This document shows, in pieces, positions 51,201-60,500 of a stretch of 62,000 nt of DNA. The stretch spans positions 9,573,182 to 9,635,181 of the forward strand of contig NC_049991.1 of NCBI RefSeq assembly GCF_000003815.2. Direction: 5' to 3'. A program made the position numbers and the translations under genes. Source of the DNA: Branchiostoma floridae (taxonomy: Eukaryota > Chordata > Leptocardii > Amphioxiformes > Branchiostomatidae). Within the stretch, counting starts at the first letter, position 1; each line of letters starts with the position of its first letter. The notes beneath the pieces were generated by a model that was not told the DNA's origin, did not search any database, and saw only the letters and a list, made by a program, of their open reading frames with translations.

Positions 51201-54200
51201 GACTGTCTGAGAGCCTAAAGTAGCATGTCTGAAATCTGAATATAGATCACAGCGAAGAACGTGAGCAAAGCACGTAATGCTTAATGGAAACTGCAGGGAC
51301 AGATTGATAGGCATGTAAACTTTGTGGTGGTATGCGTATAGATTACACAGGGATTGTAGCACTAATTTAGGTTACATGTATGTACATATAAAAAAAGAAT
51401 GTAAAAACGTATTCAGTTGCTTGTAATGAGTAACTTTAGTATGTTGTAATATATCAGCAGAACAGTTGCAGCATGATATAGTACTGGAGGGTGTGATCAT
51501 AATGTATACCAGTTTGGAGTTAGCTAAGGTTAACGTTACATTTTGTATGTGTGGCTAAGGTATGGTCTGCCATTTGTCCCTTTAGATGACCTCAATACAA
51601 CATGATTACCCTTGACCCCTGTGACCCCTGGACCAAGTTCAGATCAATCTGTGACCTTGAAGTAGCGAGATAGATAAACCCAAACCATATGTCCAAGATG
51701 ATGTTGACATTTCTTAAAGGACAATTTCTCACGTAAGATAGGATGGAATTGAATATCTGTCAAACTATAATTTGTTGCTTTAATTTGTTCCTTAACTGTG
51801 ATTTATTGTCAGCAACTAGAAGACCCCTTGCTGTTAGGAAAAGTACTTAAACTAGTAAAGTCTAAATACCCATTGATCTATATTTAGCCAATGCATATAT
51901 TTGGCGCTTACATAAGGCTACACAAATGGCATGCATTTGTGACTGTCAAAGCCTCACATTTACAGCTTTGCAAAATGATACTACCATTACCATAGAGGCA
52001 ACACATAATCTACCATCCTGCCTCATTCCCCCATCTATCAGAACAGTAATGGTTGATACTTCAGCATGAAGTACTGTATGATATTGCAAATCATATATTG
52101 CTGTATAGAAGGGCTATGTTACCTGGGCAGAAACCAATTTCTCTCAAGATTAAAGTGCCCTTTATACATCACATGAAGAATGAGTGTTAGCCACTGATGT
52201 TGTAAATCTGTTCACTGTCTCATCAGTCAGCTAACAAAATTGAACAAAAGGTCACAGGCCCAGTTTCCGGGACAGAATTCCATAGAGGTACCTATAATTC
52301 TGAAAGTGTGACATAATTCTTGAGACTGGACCTGGAATCTATTTGATTAAAGGACCTTGTAGAAGGTATGAGGTCACGAGGTTAGGTTGCAGGGAAATCC
52401 GTGTCTCAAATGTGTGTCAAAGGTGAGAAATACATATTCCAGTACCAAAGCTGGTCTGAGGCACTGCCAGATGTCCTACATTCAGGATTCAACTGAATAA
52501 AAATGTCTTCATTCACAACCAAAGAGTAATGACAGTCAATGTTTCAGTGACCGACTATCACCTTCCTCAGGACAATAATTACAGGTTTTACATCACACTG
52601 TAGTTAGTTGTTGCTGCTTGCTACAGTGCAGTTATCATAGCTCCAAACATGACTGGGTCTGTATCCCCCTAACCAATCATTATTGCCCTGAAGAAGGTGA
52701 CAAACGGTTACCAAAACAGTGGATGTTGTAACTCTTTAATTTCTTTGTAAATAAAAAACGTTATCATTTAGTTGAAGTCCTTGATGTTATTCAGTGATAT
52801 ACCAACCTAATGAAACTATTCAATCAAAGGACTTCAACTGTAAAAAAAAAAGACGTTTGAGACAAAAAGTAGTCTAATTTGCAACATCTTATCTGTGAAC
52901 TCATCAGGCATATTTTTTAAAGACCTACCCATGTCTGTAGCATCACTTGGCCTGACCAATGGAGTGACATCTCCCTCCCACAGGTGTGCCACAGGTGTGT
53001 CTGACATGTCCACTGTCCTCCTCACTCCACACAGCTTCTTATACTCATCCCAGTTCCTGGCCACTTTTCTTGGGTCATCCTCAGCTCTCAAGTTTGGTAT
53101 GATCTTGGAAAGGTGCTCTGAATTTGACTTCCCTTTCCTCCCTCTCTTTGTGTTGAGTGAGAACGCACCTGTGCTGATCTTAAGAACATTGTTTACCTGT
53201 ACACCTGCTGGGAGGAGTTGTGTACTAGGTATGGGGATCTCTGATACATCACTGTCCTGTCCCACATTGGGTATGTTAATGTTGGTAAAGTCCCATTTGT
53301 ATTCTTGAGGTGCCAAAACCAAAGAGCTTAATTCCTTTGTCTCTTGTTTCTCAGTCTTGTCTTTTCTGCTGTCTTCATACTGTACTTCCATCTGGTCGTC
53401 TTCCACAGACTGTTCATTTCTTCCCTTCTTTACTAATGCTTGAGTCTCTACAAGTGAATCTCTTGGCATTGGATTTGAGGTTGAATGTTCTACTGGTGAA
53501 TGAGATACTGATTTAACTTCGTCACTTTCTTGACTGGCAATGTTGTCTCCACATGTGTTTACGTCATCAGGTTTCTGTAGTATCCCTGATGATGGAGAAT
53601 CTTGTTCTTCCTGTTGGTTTGGAGGAAACCAGTCCCTAACTTGTGCACTTGACGTTTCCTTGATCCGCTCCTTTAAGGGGATGTACTCGTCCAGCTGAAT
53701 CTGACGTTCATACCACGAGAAGTGTTCCCTGTACAAGGATGGCAAGTTTGTATCACTAATATATTGTAAAAAAACTTTCAGATTAGCATGCACAACGGAC
53801 ATATTGTGTAATGTAGTTTTCTGTATTAATCATGTGAAGCTGGAAGCACAAAATCCTCAATAGTGCTTCAATGTTCTAAATGACATGCATGCGCTATTGT
53901 AAACAAACTAATCTAGTACGAGACATGAATTGAAACAATAGGCAAAAGAAGAATAAATAAGCAGTAGGTTGTTACCTTGACTGGTGTCTCATCAGTATGT
54001 AACCAAGTCTGGACAGGTGAGCATACACCTGTAGTGGGCATCAAAGACATACATGTATCAGTATCATTAACATACATGTGCATGGTATGGTAATCTCATA
54101 GACATTGTATAGTTCTTGATTATCCACTTTCAACCAGTGTTATAAGACAATGTATCACATCACCATGACTGAAGCTGTATTTAAGATTGCTCATTAAAAA

Positions 54201-57200
54201 ACATTGTCTAGACACCAATTTTTGGAAACAACTTCTGTATGACAATCTGATCAAACAAGTGATAGATAAAGGCTTTGATTTGACTTGACTTGCATATGAT
54301 AAGCAACCCCTCACAAGTGCCTCCTGTCTTCCCTACCTGGTACTGCTCCATGCTGACTTTGTTCCCAAGCATCATGGCATAGGCCTGCTGTACTGCTAAT
54401 GGTACCTTATTCCAGTACACTTCAATGGCATTCTGGTGGAAATAAAATATCAAAGACACATTAATGTATAAATGTTATAAAACGTGTTGCATTGTAGTCA
54501 TAATATGTAGTCATAATAAGACTATAGACACTTAGCTTGTAATGATGGTGGTAATGATGGTACTCAATGTTAGGGTTGTACACTATTTTATGTAATCTTA
54601 TATTGTTCTTATGTATATATGCGGACAGAGCAGGCTATATGTTTGTTGTACATTCCAACGCCATTCAGGCTACCACTATGCGTATGTCTGTTATGTTGTG
54701 AATCAATAAAGGAAAGAAAAAAAAACAGTAGCATTTAGTTTCGTGTAGAATAGTACTGCAATATCAGCATGTAGAAGTTGTAGTAAGAAAGACAACTTGT
54801 AGAAGTTGTAGTAAAAAAGGTCATTGGAAAATTATGAACACTACAACATGGTGACAGAGAGCTACTTCTATGTGATATACATGTAAGGAACAGTGAGGTG
54901 ATGTCCATCATAGTTTTTTCCCTTACCGTTTCCATGAGGAAAACTGCTTCTTCAGGATACAGATATTTCTTGCCTTCATTGGTGTGGCCTATGTGATGCC
55001 AGAACTTCCCCTGCAAATATACACGATATATCAACGACAATGACAATGAAGTTTATTGCATATTTATGTCCTTTGGGGCTAAATGCAGTATAAAATTTGT
55101 ATATCAATCACCATTGCACTTAATTTCTAAATAATACTTACTTTAATAGAATAGGCTGTCTATAAATGAATATAAGGTGTGATCTTATGCAATAAAGATT
55201 ATTATTATTATCATCATTTTATTTGTCAGTAAAATACAATGCACATGTACCTTGTCTACGGTGACTTCTGCAAGACCCAGATCTTCTAACCAGATTGCTG
55301 TGGACAGGTTTCCACTATAAAAATAACACAATTATAGATGCAAAATATTGAACTCAATTTGAAGCATCTGAAACACACAATGTATACTGTTCCCTTTTAG
55401 CTGCGGTGTTTTGTTATTCAAGTTCCTTCATAACTTTTGGGTACAATGAGTAAATATGTAATCCTAATAATGTTTAAACTTTAAAGTTAGACTTGTAAAC
55501 ATTTGGCAAGTTTCTATCTAATTATTATTGCTAAATGAAAAACTACATGTTCAACAGTATCAAGTCAACATCCCTGCAGTCTCTATGAGTGTGTTTTTCT
55601 GCCATAACTGGTAAGTGAGTGCTATTTCTGCCATAACAATCACTGTAAAGCCCCTGTCACACCCTTGACAAGCTTCAGCCATACTTTTTGATCAACAGAA
55701 GACTGCCAGAAACATGAGTGTATTTTCACCTGAAAATCCATCACATTGGGCGGGGCTCATGTAGCCTGGAGTCCAGCCTTGTTAGCTTTGTTCCGCTCCT
55801 GAAGGGCGAGTAGCGACCTTCGGGAGCGGAACAATAGCTTAAGAAAGGGTGGAGCTCCCAGGCTAGGGTTCATGGCCTACTAACATTAGCTGATCTTGAA
55901 AAATTTCCTTATGATTGCAAGATTACCAGGTGTATTGTATTATTGCTGAAAGTGTCATTTAGAGCTCCTGGAGTTGTTGACCAATGAATTTTTCACCTGT
56001 GTGTGTTGACCAATCAATTTGTGACCTGTACTAGTACGTGATGGCAAATCAATTTTCCACCTTTTGATTGATCTTGTACACCGTTGATGGGCCTTTTAAG
56101 CTAGTGCCTTTACATTCCCAACCTGAGGATGCAATGTACTTCAAATCAGGCTTTTAGCTAGGATTTTATTATACTAATCTATAGGCTAGGGAGTCCAAAT
56201 TTCTTAGTGACAGACAGATCTTACAGACAGACATGAGCATCATATTACTAGTATACGGGGGTCAAAGGGCATTGACCTTCCATGGTTCTGTTTTGAGAGA
56301 ATTTAAGTTAAAATGGTGCATTCTGAGGTATCCTGAGGAGCAAATTAAAGTCAGAGAGGTCACAGTCTTCAACTGTGGCACCCTGGTCAATCAGAATTTC
56401 ATGCTTGTCAGATCTAGAGGATATGCTACTCAGTACCTCCAATTGATGCCTAATAAAGCATGCCTTGCTAAAAGCCTGTTTCATCTCTGAAAACCCACAT
56501 CTTATTGACCCTCTCCTCTGCCAGCATCCTCCGGTACAGACTGTACATCCCCTGGAGCTTCTCTTCCTGTTCCTGACTGCCATCTGGGGCATAGTCCTTG
56601 GTCCCCCCTCTGGGTGGAACAGTACGGTCCAAATTCCGATGGGCGAGCAGCTCCTGTGCACTGAAGGTTGGACCAAGACAAGCAACATGTGTGTTTTAAT
56701 AAATGTGAAGAAACATCTATGACCAAACCAATTAATTTGACCTGCGTTCATTTATGGTTCCTGTTTCAACAACAGATTAGAACATGACAAAAACCTTATT
56801 TCCATTCCTACAATGAATTTAAACCATCGGAAAGTAAACTTGATTTACAGTAACTTTTATCTATCTTCTATGCGTCTTATTTATACAAAATACACCTATT
56901 TATACTTAAATACACCTGGTGATTATTATTATTATTTATGCATTTCTCTGTATCTTCAGAGCCAAGTCAGATATGGCTTATAAAAAAATATATATCGACC
57001 AAATGAATGGTTTGACTATATATTTTAGCAATACTTTCTGGTAGGGATTTACTATAACTTTATGCATTGAAATGGGTCATATTACTATTGAACAAGATTT
57101 AATACCCTGTACACTTATTTTGGAAACATAAAACCTGAAATGCATGGTTTGGGAGGGGAGGGGAGCTCACCTCAAACGTGCAGCCTTCACCCGCGGACTA

Positions 57201-57235
57201 TAATCTTCCTCTTCAACTCTGTCATCATTCTCCAT
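30067..57235 (-). CDS. TSEN54: TSEN54, tRNA-splicing endonuclease subunit Sen54 (complete, 10 coding exons)
   Basis: Exons in order of transcription: 57235-57171, 56660-56499, 55314-55251, 55010-54927, 54432-54337, 54028-53976, 53728-52929, 49808-49748, 43719-43627, 30217-30067. Each junction has GT/AG ends and the phases chain without a break; summed length is 1629 nt, 542 residues plus TGA, against roughly 526 for the human protein as I remember it. Family signatures seen: LSAQELLAHRN near residue 22, KDYAPDGS, LAEERVNKIGNL, GKFWHHIG, YLYPEEAVFLME, VPLAVQQAYAMML and QYQVYAHLSRLGY (Sen54 N-terminal domain, about residues 60-175); a hydrophilic Ser/Glu-rich linker (about 195-330); KWDFTNINIPN and WDEYKKL; and a C-terminal domain with LDIAYDVYLPDSRFKK and AVVDNGDISFYSF. 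In the family, Sen54 is a structural subunit of the nuclear TSEN complex that removes tRNA introns; no catalytic triad is expected. Identification is by remembered homology and not by a search. Introns 7-9 are long (3.1, 6.0 and 13.4 kb) and hold most of the repeats listed below. Confidence 0.94.
30484..31039. mobile_element. Mariner-type MITE in TSEN54 intron 9
   Basis: CGAGGGGTGATCAATAAATT..CTCGGCCTCACCCAGAA at the left; the right end is its complement with few mismatches (CGAGGAGTGATCAATAAGTT when reversed). Flanked by TA on both sides, as Tc1/mariner elements are. 556 bp with no transposase frame. Confidence 0.85.
32594..33061 (-). CDS. Unrecognised open frame, 155 codons
   Basis: In TSEN54 intron 9, on the same strand. 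Contains hydrophobic stretches (VVLPILVLFILFLHSMTKFL) and a basic N-terminal half. An overlapping plus-strand frame of 94 codons mirrors it. No family known; TSEN54 phases are satisfied without it. Confidence 0.12.
   Translation of the reverse strand: MIAGRLALILRSTGGRAYFFTISLSLLARHLKALRPQRSPATIVAYVKNNFRCTLSERVSPTITRNRTLMKKTLDILLQKISSRPCRLVVGSFLRNVPVVLPILVLFILFLHSMTKFLIVHNESLLSFDSSMYMQEELPNLLYSFVFLCNLHCIT
33357..33737. mobile_element. Candidate TIR element in TSEN54 intron 9
   Basis: GGGCCTAGAAAAAAAATGTT..GTTTCCTGTTTC at the left and GGAAACATGAAACGAAAATT..CCCAGGCC at the right are imperfect inverted repeats. A related right end (GAAACACAACATTTTTGCC with TAGGGTCGGCAGG upstream) is at 60850-60920, and TAGGGTCGGCAGG also occurs near 32465. 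Confidence 0.45.
34912..35123. mobile_element. MITE, family 'TACTGTAAATGCA' copy 2
   Basis: Complete copy with TACTGTAAATGCA and TGCATTTACAGTA ends and the internal TTCGCGG motifs. Lies in TSEN54 intron 9. Confidence 0.88.
36264..36380. repeat. Two adjacent hairpins
   Basis: ATATTCATATCTGATA..TATCAGATATGAATAT (about 36268-36309), then ATTCTAATCTCTCGGGAT and ATCCCGAGAAATTAGAAT (about 36312-36375) with ATATNATTCTAAT flanks. Two foldbacks in tandem, AT-rich. May be a degenerate MITE. Confidence 0.7.
40200..40262 (+). mobile_element. Retroposon 3' fragment (as at 15090-15388)
   Basis: TAACCTCCATTTTTATGGAC near 40233 matches the end of the repeat at 15370; upstream CA/AAC-rich sequence is shared only loosely. 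In TSEN54 intron 9, on the opposite strand. Confidence 0.35.
40414..40776. mobile_element. Harbinger-type MITE in TSEN54 intron 9
   Basis: GGCCACACCGATTTAATTTC..TTGGTTCACGGATT at the left; AATCCGTGAACCAAGAAATT..AAATTGGTGTGGCC at the right, a 34 bp TIR with about two mismatches. Flanked by TTA on both sides (40411-40413, 40777-40779). 363 bp, no transposase. Confidence 0.92.
42216..43450. repeat. Tandem array, 312 bp unit, in TSEN54 intron 9
   Basis: ATTCAGGGGATTGAAATGG starts units at 42216, 42529 and 42841 (spacing 313 and 312). Two units are near-identical, including a 64-codon minus-strand frame that simply repeats. Diverged partial units follow, marked by ATATCAGTAGAGTGCTGTTC and CAGCACCAGGGACAG near 43000, 43180 and 43340. 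The array ends about 170 bp from TSEN54 exon 9. Confidence 0.95.
43627..43719 (-). CDS. TSEN54: TSEN54 exon 9
   Basis: 93 nt between CTGATAG| and |GTAAGC. It encodes LDIAYDVYLPDSRFKK and GRPNLRVCV, the start of the C-terminal domain (human has FDVYQAD..FRKN..KPYARMC at this point, from memory). The acceptor could also be three bases further in, which would remove one residue. Confidence 0.92.
44853..45186. mobile_element. Harbinger-type MITE, CpG-rich, in TSEN54 intron 8
   Basis: AGCTACGGGCACAACCCACC at the left; the reversed right end is AGCTAAGGGCACAACTCACT. Both sides are flanked by TTA (44850-44852, 45187-45189). The interior is rich in TACGTG motifs and CpG. The ~80-100 codon frames on both strands are not recognisable proteins. 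Confidence 0.88.
46021..46160. mobile_element. Foldback MITE in TSEN54 intron 8
   Basis: ACTACGCATGTGCAGGCAAC and GTTGCCTGCACATGCATAGT are inverted repeats with one mismatch; the inner arms TCTGTGTAATATGT and ACATATTACCCAGGA continue with mismatches. About 140 bp. Confidence 0.85.
46161..46365 (-). mobile_element. Probable non-LTR retrotransposon 3' end with (CAAT)n tail
   Basis: On the minus strand an A-rich sequence ends GTGCAAAATAAAATCAATCA.., a short-repeat tail as found in L2/RTE-type insertions. It abuts the foldback element at 46021-46160. No reverse transcriptase frame remains. Confidence 0.4.
48006..48263 (-). CDS. Unrecognised open frame in TSEN54 intron 8
   Basis: 85 codons on the TSEN54 strand (LHSTSVQMKYGENPRTTPPW, LLAPNPQDTVTLFKDHAGLA). 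It reads like protein but ends in its own stop. TSEN54 exons 8 and 9 join in phase without it. It could be an alternative terminal exon, a retrocopy fragment, or chance. Confidence 0.15.
   Translation of the reverse strand: MTTYDQCDQCTITIILAQVLRPTITLHSTSVQMKYGENPRTTPPWTFIMQSPSKCHPSLLAPNPQDTVTLFKDHAGLAKKDLVFI
49200..49335 (-). mobile_element. Possible tRNA-derived SINE fragment
   Basis: On the minus strand TTGGCTCAGAACC (A-box-like) is followed by GAAGTTCGATACTC (B-box-like), then GCCATGAACC. The boxes are about 24 bp apart, too close for a tRNA gene, so a decayed SINE head is the better reading. Weak. Confidence 0.3.
49748..49808 (-). CDS. TSEN54: TSEN54 exon 8 (61 nt micro-exon)
   Basis: Between TTACTCAG| and |GTTGGT. 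The 61 nt accept the phase-1 end of exon 7 and leave phase 2 for exon 9. The translation AILSKLQVIQNISLEKECS fills the segment where the vertebrate protein has a helix before the C-terminal domain. The match is weak in sequence but exact in position and phase. Confidence 0.83.
50606..51127. mobile_element. MITE, family 'TACTGTAAATGCA' copy 3, left-truncated and interrupted
   Basis: Carries the family's TTCGCG motifs and right end (CCGCGAAAGTTTCTGCATTT ACAGTA) but lacks the left terminus, and is split by the 314 bp insertion at 50775-51088. In TSEN54 intron 7. Confidence 0.85.
50775..51088. mobile_element. CpG-rich hAT-like MITE nested in copy 3
   Basis: CAAGGAGGTTAAAGAAAGA at the left and TCTTTCTTTAACCTCCTTG at the right are perfect inverted repeats. 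ATTTGAT flanks both sides (50768-50774, 51089-51095), and removing the insert restores the MITE sequence. The size, TIR beginning CA and 7-8 bp duplication suit hAT. The interior is unusually GC-rich for this region and contains GACGTCATG and GATGGCCGCGC. The 75-codon plus-strand frame inside is probably fortuitous. Confidence 0.92.
52500..52760. mobile_element. Possible repeat with inverted 'GAAGGTGA' ends, TSEN54 intron 7
   Basis: CTATCACCTTCCTCAGGACAATAATTA (52555-52581) and TCATTATTGCCCTGAAGAAGGTGACAAA (about 52678-52705) are inverted relatives about 100 bp apart. The motif CCTGAAGAAGGTGACA..GGTTACC..AAAC is common in invertebrate repeats. Class not determined. Confidence 0.4.
52929..53728 (-). 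CDS. TSEN54: TSEN54 exon 7 (large linker exon)
   Basis: An 800 nt exon, the longest coding block in the window. It starts after CTTGTACAG| at EHFSWYERQIQLDEY, runs through a Ser/Glu/Gln-rich and probably disordered linker, then KWDFTNINIPN, TQLLPAGVQ, WDEYKKLCGVRR and AHLWEGDVTPL, all alignable with vertebrate TSEN54. It ends in phase 1 at ATGG|GTAGGT. The open frame continues on both sides into intron, and its apparent upstream Met (53802) is not the start. Confidence 0.95.
53976..54028 (-). CDS. TSEN54: TSEN54 exon 6
   Basis: 53 nt between CTACAG| and |GTAACA. It encodes VYAHLSRLGYILMRHQS and ends in phase 2; the split codon AG|G restores Arg before EHFSWYERQ. Too short to be found by open-frame length; the family match and phases support it. 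Confidence 0.93.
54337..54432 (-). CDS. TSEN54: TSEN54 exon 5
   Basis: 96 nt, phase 0 to phase 0, between CCACCAG| and |GTAGGG. It encodes NAIEVYWNKVPLAVQQAY and MMLGNKVSMEQYQ, ending the Sen54 N-terminal domain. Confidence 0.95.
54927..55010 (-). CDS. TSEN54: TSEN54 exon 4
   Basis: 84 nt, phase 0 to phase 0, between TTGCAG| and |GTAAGG. It holds GKFWHHIGHTNEGKKY and PEEAVFLMET, the most diagnostic block of the Sen54 N-terminal domain. Confidence 0.95.
55251..55314 (-). CDS. TSEN54: TSEN54 exon 3
   Basis: 64 nt between TTATAG| and |GTACAT. It encodes GNLSTAIWLEDLGLAEVTVD, part of the Sen54 N-terminal domain, and ends in phase 0 before GKFW. Confidence 0.93.
55762..55864. mobile_element. Short foldback MITE in TSEN54 intron 2
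   Basis: TAGCCTGGAG..TTGTTCCGCTCC and GGAGCGGAACAA..CTCCCAGGCTA are inverted repeats; about 103 bp with a small loop around GGGCGAGTAGCGACC. Confidence 0.85.
56499..56660 (-). CDS. TSEN54: TSEN54 exon 2
   Basis: The acceptor is CTTCAG|TGCACAG. A second AG six bases further in would give the wrong frame, so the upstream AG was chosen. The 162 nt encode AQELLAHRN, KDYAPDGSQEQEEKL and MLAEERVNK. The donor AT|GTGGGT gives Ile at the junction (NKIGNL), matching the family. A longer open frame on this strand across the exon is a shadow in another frame. Confidence 0.92.
57171..57235 (-). CDS. TSEN54: TSEN54 exon 1 (start codon)
   Basis: ATG at 57235-57233 with G at +4. It encodes a short acidic N-terminus (MENDDRVEEEDYSPRVKAAR) and ends in phase 2 at a GTGAGC donor (AG|GTGAGC). 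The codon split across the intron becomes AGT (Ser), giving RLSAQELL, which fits the vertebrate protein at this point. Confidence 0.9.
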
Positions 57236-57516
57236 CGTCACTGTATCTCAGGACATCCCCAAACAGTAGATATTCTACTTAGAATCAAATTGCAGACTTC
57301 AGTAACACACCACCCAGCACCCAGCAAAGACGGCAGACTCGAGCTCTTTCCTTCCCAAGGCGAGCACATTTTCGGTGACGTTTGACCCTCGACCCTTGAC
57401 CCGTACAGGTGGCCGCCATGATGAATGTTTTCGGAGGCGCAGAGAATCGTCCGAAAAAATAACTCCTAGTCGCCGCTAGGATCTACTTTAATGCTTACAC
57501 ATAAGGATTCGTCGTC
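57236..57516. promoter_or_regulatory. Shared bidirectional promoter region of TSEN54 and the KATNIP-like gene
   Basis: 281 bp separate the two divergent start codons (57235 minus, 57517 plus). I see no TATA box. The segment is more CpG-rich than its surroundings and contains GGCCGCCATGATG near 57410, close to a YY1-type element (family consensus GCCGCCAT). Head-to-head spacing under 1 kb with CpG content is the usual form of a bidirectional housekeeping promoter; function here is inferred. Confidence 0.6.
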
Positions 57517-57523
57517 ATGGAAC
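57517..57523 (+). CDS. KATNIP: KATNIP-like exon 1 (7 nt of coding sequence)
   Basis: ATGGAAC|GTGAGT. Only seven coding nucleotides precede a strong donor, leaving phase 1. Joined to exon 2 it gives CAC and MEHSSNRRRWGN. This start was chosen because it is the only upstream ATG close to a donor that yields the right phase. Confidence 0.6.
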
Positions 57524-60500
57524 GTGAGTTAATACTCCTTGTTACCATCTGGAAGAGTTAAGAACTAACTACAAGCTGTAAACTGTATCGTTTTCTTTTC
57601 GAGAGAGTTCGTCGATTTGTTTGTTATTTTTGCCCCCCTCCCCACGCAATCGTCGTCAAGCTATGACATAGAAGTATGTGGCGTTTCTTACATTTGTTTA
57701 TGGGTTGTTTACGGCTGCTGTTGTTGATTTTTTTACGAATAAGATTGTTTTCTCTCCAGACTCCAGTAATAGAAGACGATGGGGCAATACTGAAGACAGG
57801 AAAACTCCTATCAAACCTGCGGAAGAGGTATTTATAACTCAGATTTTGTACAGTATTTCAGTTTGTCCAATCATCTTATTATTAACTTGACCATGATACC
57901 CATATTAAGGTACTGAGATAAATTCAATAATTCATGTGTACAATTCAGTTACAGTCAAACTGTATAAAGAAAACAGTAGTGACACTGACAGAGATAATTT
58001 TGTTGTTCTTAAAAGAACCGGTAACTTACAGCAAAATTAGAGTAAGGTAATGTGAAATGTAAAATCACACAACGATCTGTGAATGCAGAATCTTCATCTG
58101 CAATTTCAGTCGTGGCAAAAATTATGTACATGTAACAGAGTTATTTTAACAGCTACATACTTTTTGTTTGGGAATGGGAGTATTTTATTCAATTGTGCAA
58201 GTTAGAGTGGGAACTTCAAAATCATGATTTTGTAAAGTAAAGCTTACATATGATATGGGTTATGTTCATCATATCTCCTGGGAGTCTGCCAGCTCCCCAT
58301 AATTAAATCACCATTGCTCCAATGAGCAAAGGGAAAAGAGCCACATCCTTGCAGCTGTTGTGTTGTCATGACAGCCTTGTTAAGTCATGAATATTTAATC
58401 ACCCCATTCACCCTGCCCTTGGAGTTGTGTTTGTAATCTTTGGTATCATCTCTTTAATTTTCAACAGAATAACATTCTATGTATGATTTTTGTGCATGTT
58501 ACATCCTTGTAGATTCTATAACCTGTTATCATTATTAAAAATGAATCAGGTATGTTTTCTGTTTAAAAAATAGTACATTACTCTAACTTGTATATATCAT
58601 TATCCGTTAAGCCAAGTCACCAAGGATTTCGCCAGCTATAATTTTTCCCAGGGAGTCCAATTTTGTATGATAATGTACTATGTCCCAAAGACCATACAGT
58701 TACTTATCTAAAATATTCTATTTCAGTTTGTGCCATTCTGTAATACGAATATCAAAACTGCACATGTTTTATTCACTGTAAAATGTATGTGTCGATTGTG
58801 TGCACCTAAACACACTCATGTCACCTTTTTCTATTGTGTCGTATGCTTCACATAGCGCTCACATAATAGAGGTCGTCGTAAGGTATACTTGACTCAGACA
58901 GTACTGACTGACTTTTGATATACATGCATGATTGTGCAATTTGCATGTGCTTGTATGATTGACATTGACACTACTGAGCCTGCACTACTACATAGTGTTG
59001 ATATTTTGCATGTACACTACTCCTGCTTTGTTTCCAAGTACTCACAGATTAGATTGCATCCTGTTATTTGTTAGTAGATCTTTGTCTTACTTCATGTATG
59101 TCTAAATGATGCATGTAATGATTAATTAATAAAGAGTTTGTTCTAAAAAGATAAAGAGTGACAATCAAAAACATATACCTTGCCTGTTCACTCATCTTGA
59201 TACAGCAGTTAGTTTATAACTTATGCTACATATCTTCCTTTGTCCATTAAAAGTCTTCACTGAAAGAAGAGATTGATCCTAGCTATGAGGAGTACCTGCT
59301 GCTGTTACAACAAAGAAACAGGTAAGTGTCTAGAATAGAAATTTAGATCTAGAATAGAGACCAAGTCTTCCTTGTATAAGAGTGCAGTAAATTTATGAAC
59401 GCTGAAATGTATGTCCAGCAATACATGAACTTATAGTATGATGATGATAGGATTTGATTTTTTTCCAAGTGATTCATGATTTCACCAAATATAGTTTCCT
59501 TTGTTTGTAAGGCAGAACTGAATTCTAGCATGTGTAAAAATACCAAATGTGAAACTACTCTTATGGAAAATTATTTTGTTATTTGTGCCATGAATCATTG
59601 ACATCCAGGGATGCCTAAGTAATCATACGATTCTTACGGAAATCATACCATCCACTACTAGAAACATACAATCCCTACGGAAAACATACGATCCTAATCC
59701 TATGATTACTTAGGCACACCTGACATCTGTGCATCTTTGATACAAAGTCTCTTGTATTACAGACTAGTGAAGAAGCTGAAACAGAAGGATGATAAACAGA
59801 TAGAACTAGAGAGGAGGGAAAAGGGGTTTGCCTTGTATGTAAATGGAGCCAACCAGAAAGGAAGGAAGGGGAAGACTCCATCTCCCCCTAAACAACCCAA
59901 GTCTGCACGGAGGAGCAAGACAGCTGGAGGTACTGTAGCTGATTATTTACTGTGCCTTCAACAAGAAGGTCATGTTGTCTGTGCAGCTTGTGTTGTTTTT
60001 GTATATTTCTAGACAGCAGAAATAAGAAGATGTGGATGTACTGAGAATATATTTGGTAGGTGGTTAGGGGGCAGCAAAACAAAGGTCACTCAGGTTTGCC
60101 ACTGCGCCTCCTAGCGTCTTTTTATATTCTACTACAGTAGAACATTTGGTTTTGATATCTCACTCAGAATAAATCTGTTGCTACATGTATGTCTTAATTT
60201 TCTTTTGGTGTAATTAGGTAACTGTAGGATTTGCACATACTAGTACATGTAGTATATTTATGTATATTCTACTAATTTCTTGACACGCTGCAGGCTGATT
60301 TGAACTTCTCATGAATGAATAAAGGTTCAAACAAACAAACAATGACCAAACTATTTTTTACTAACACAGGGTACCCCCGTACCCTAGACCACCAGCAGCT
60401 TCAGGAATTGCAGGCACAGGATCAGGAGGAACAACGTTTTCGTGCCAAGACTGCGCCAGGGAAGGTTCAGCGTAGGAACTGGCTCCAAGGATCGGTCCAC

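Noticed and set aside
56308-56751. 147-codon minus-strand open frame over TSEN54 exon 2.
   Set aside because: Wrong frame; the TSEN54 frame of the same DNA gives the family motifs and correct phases.
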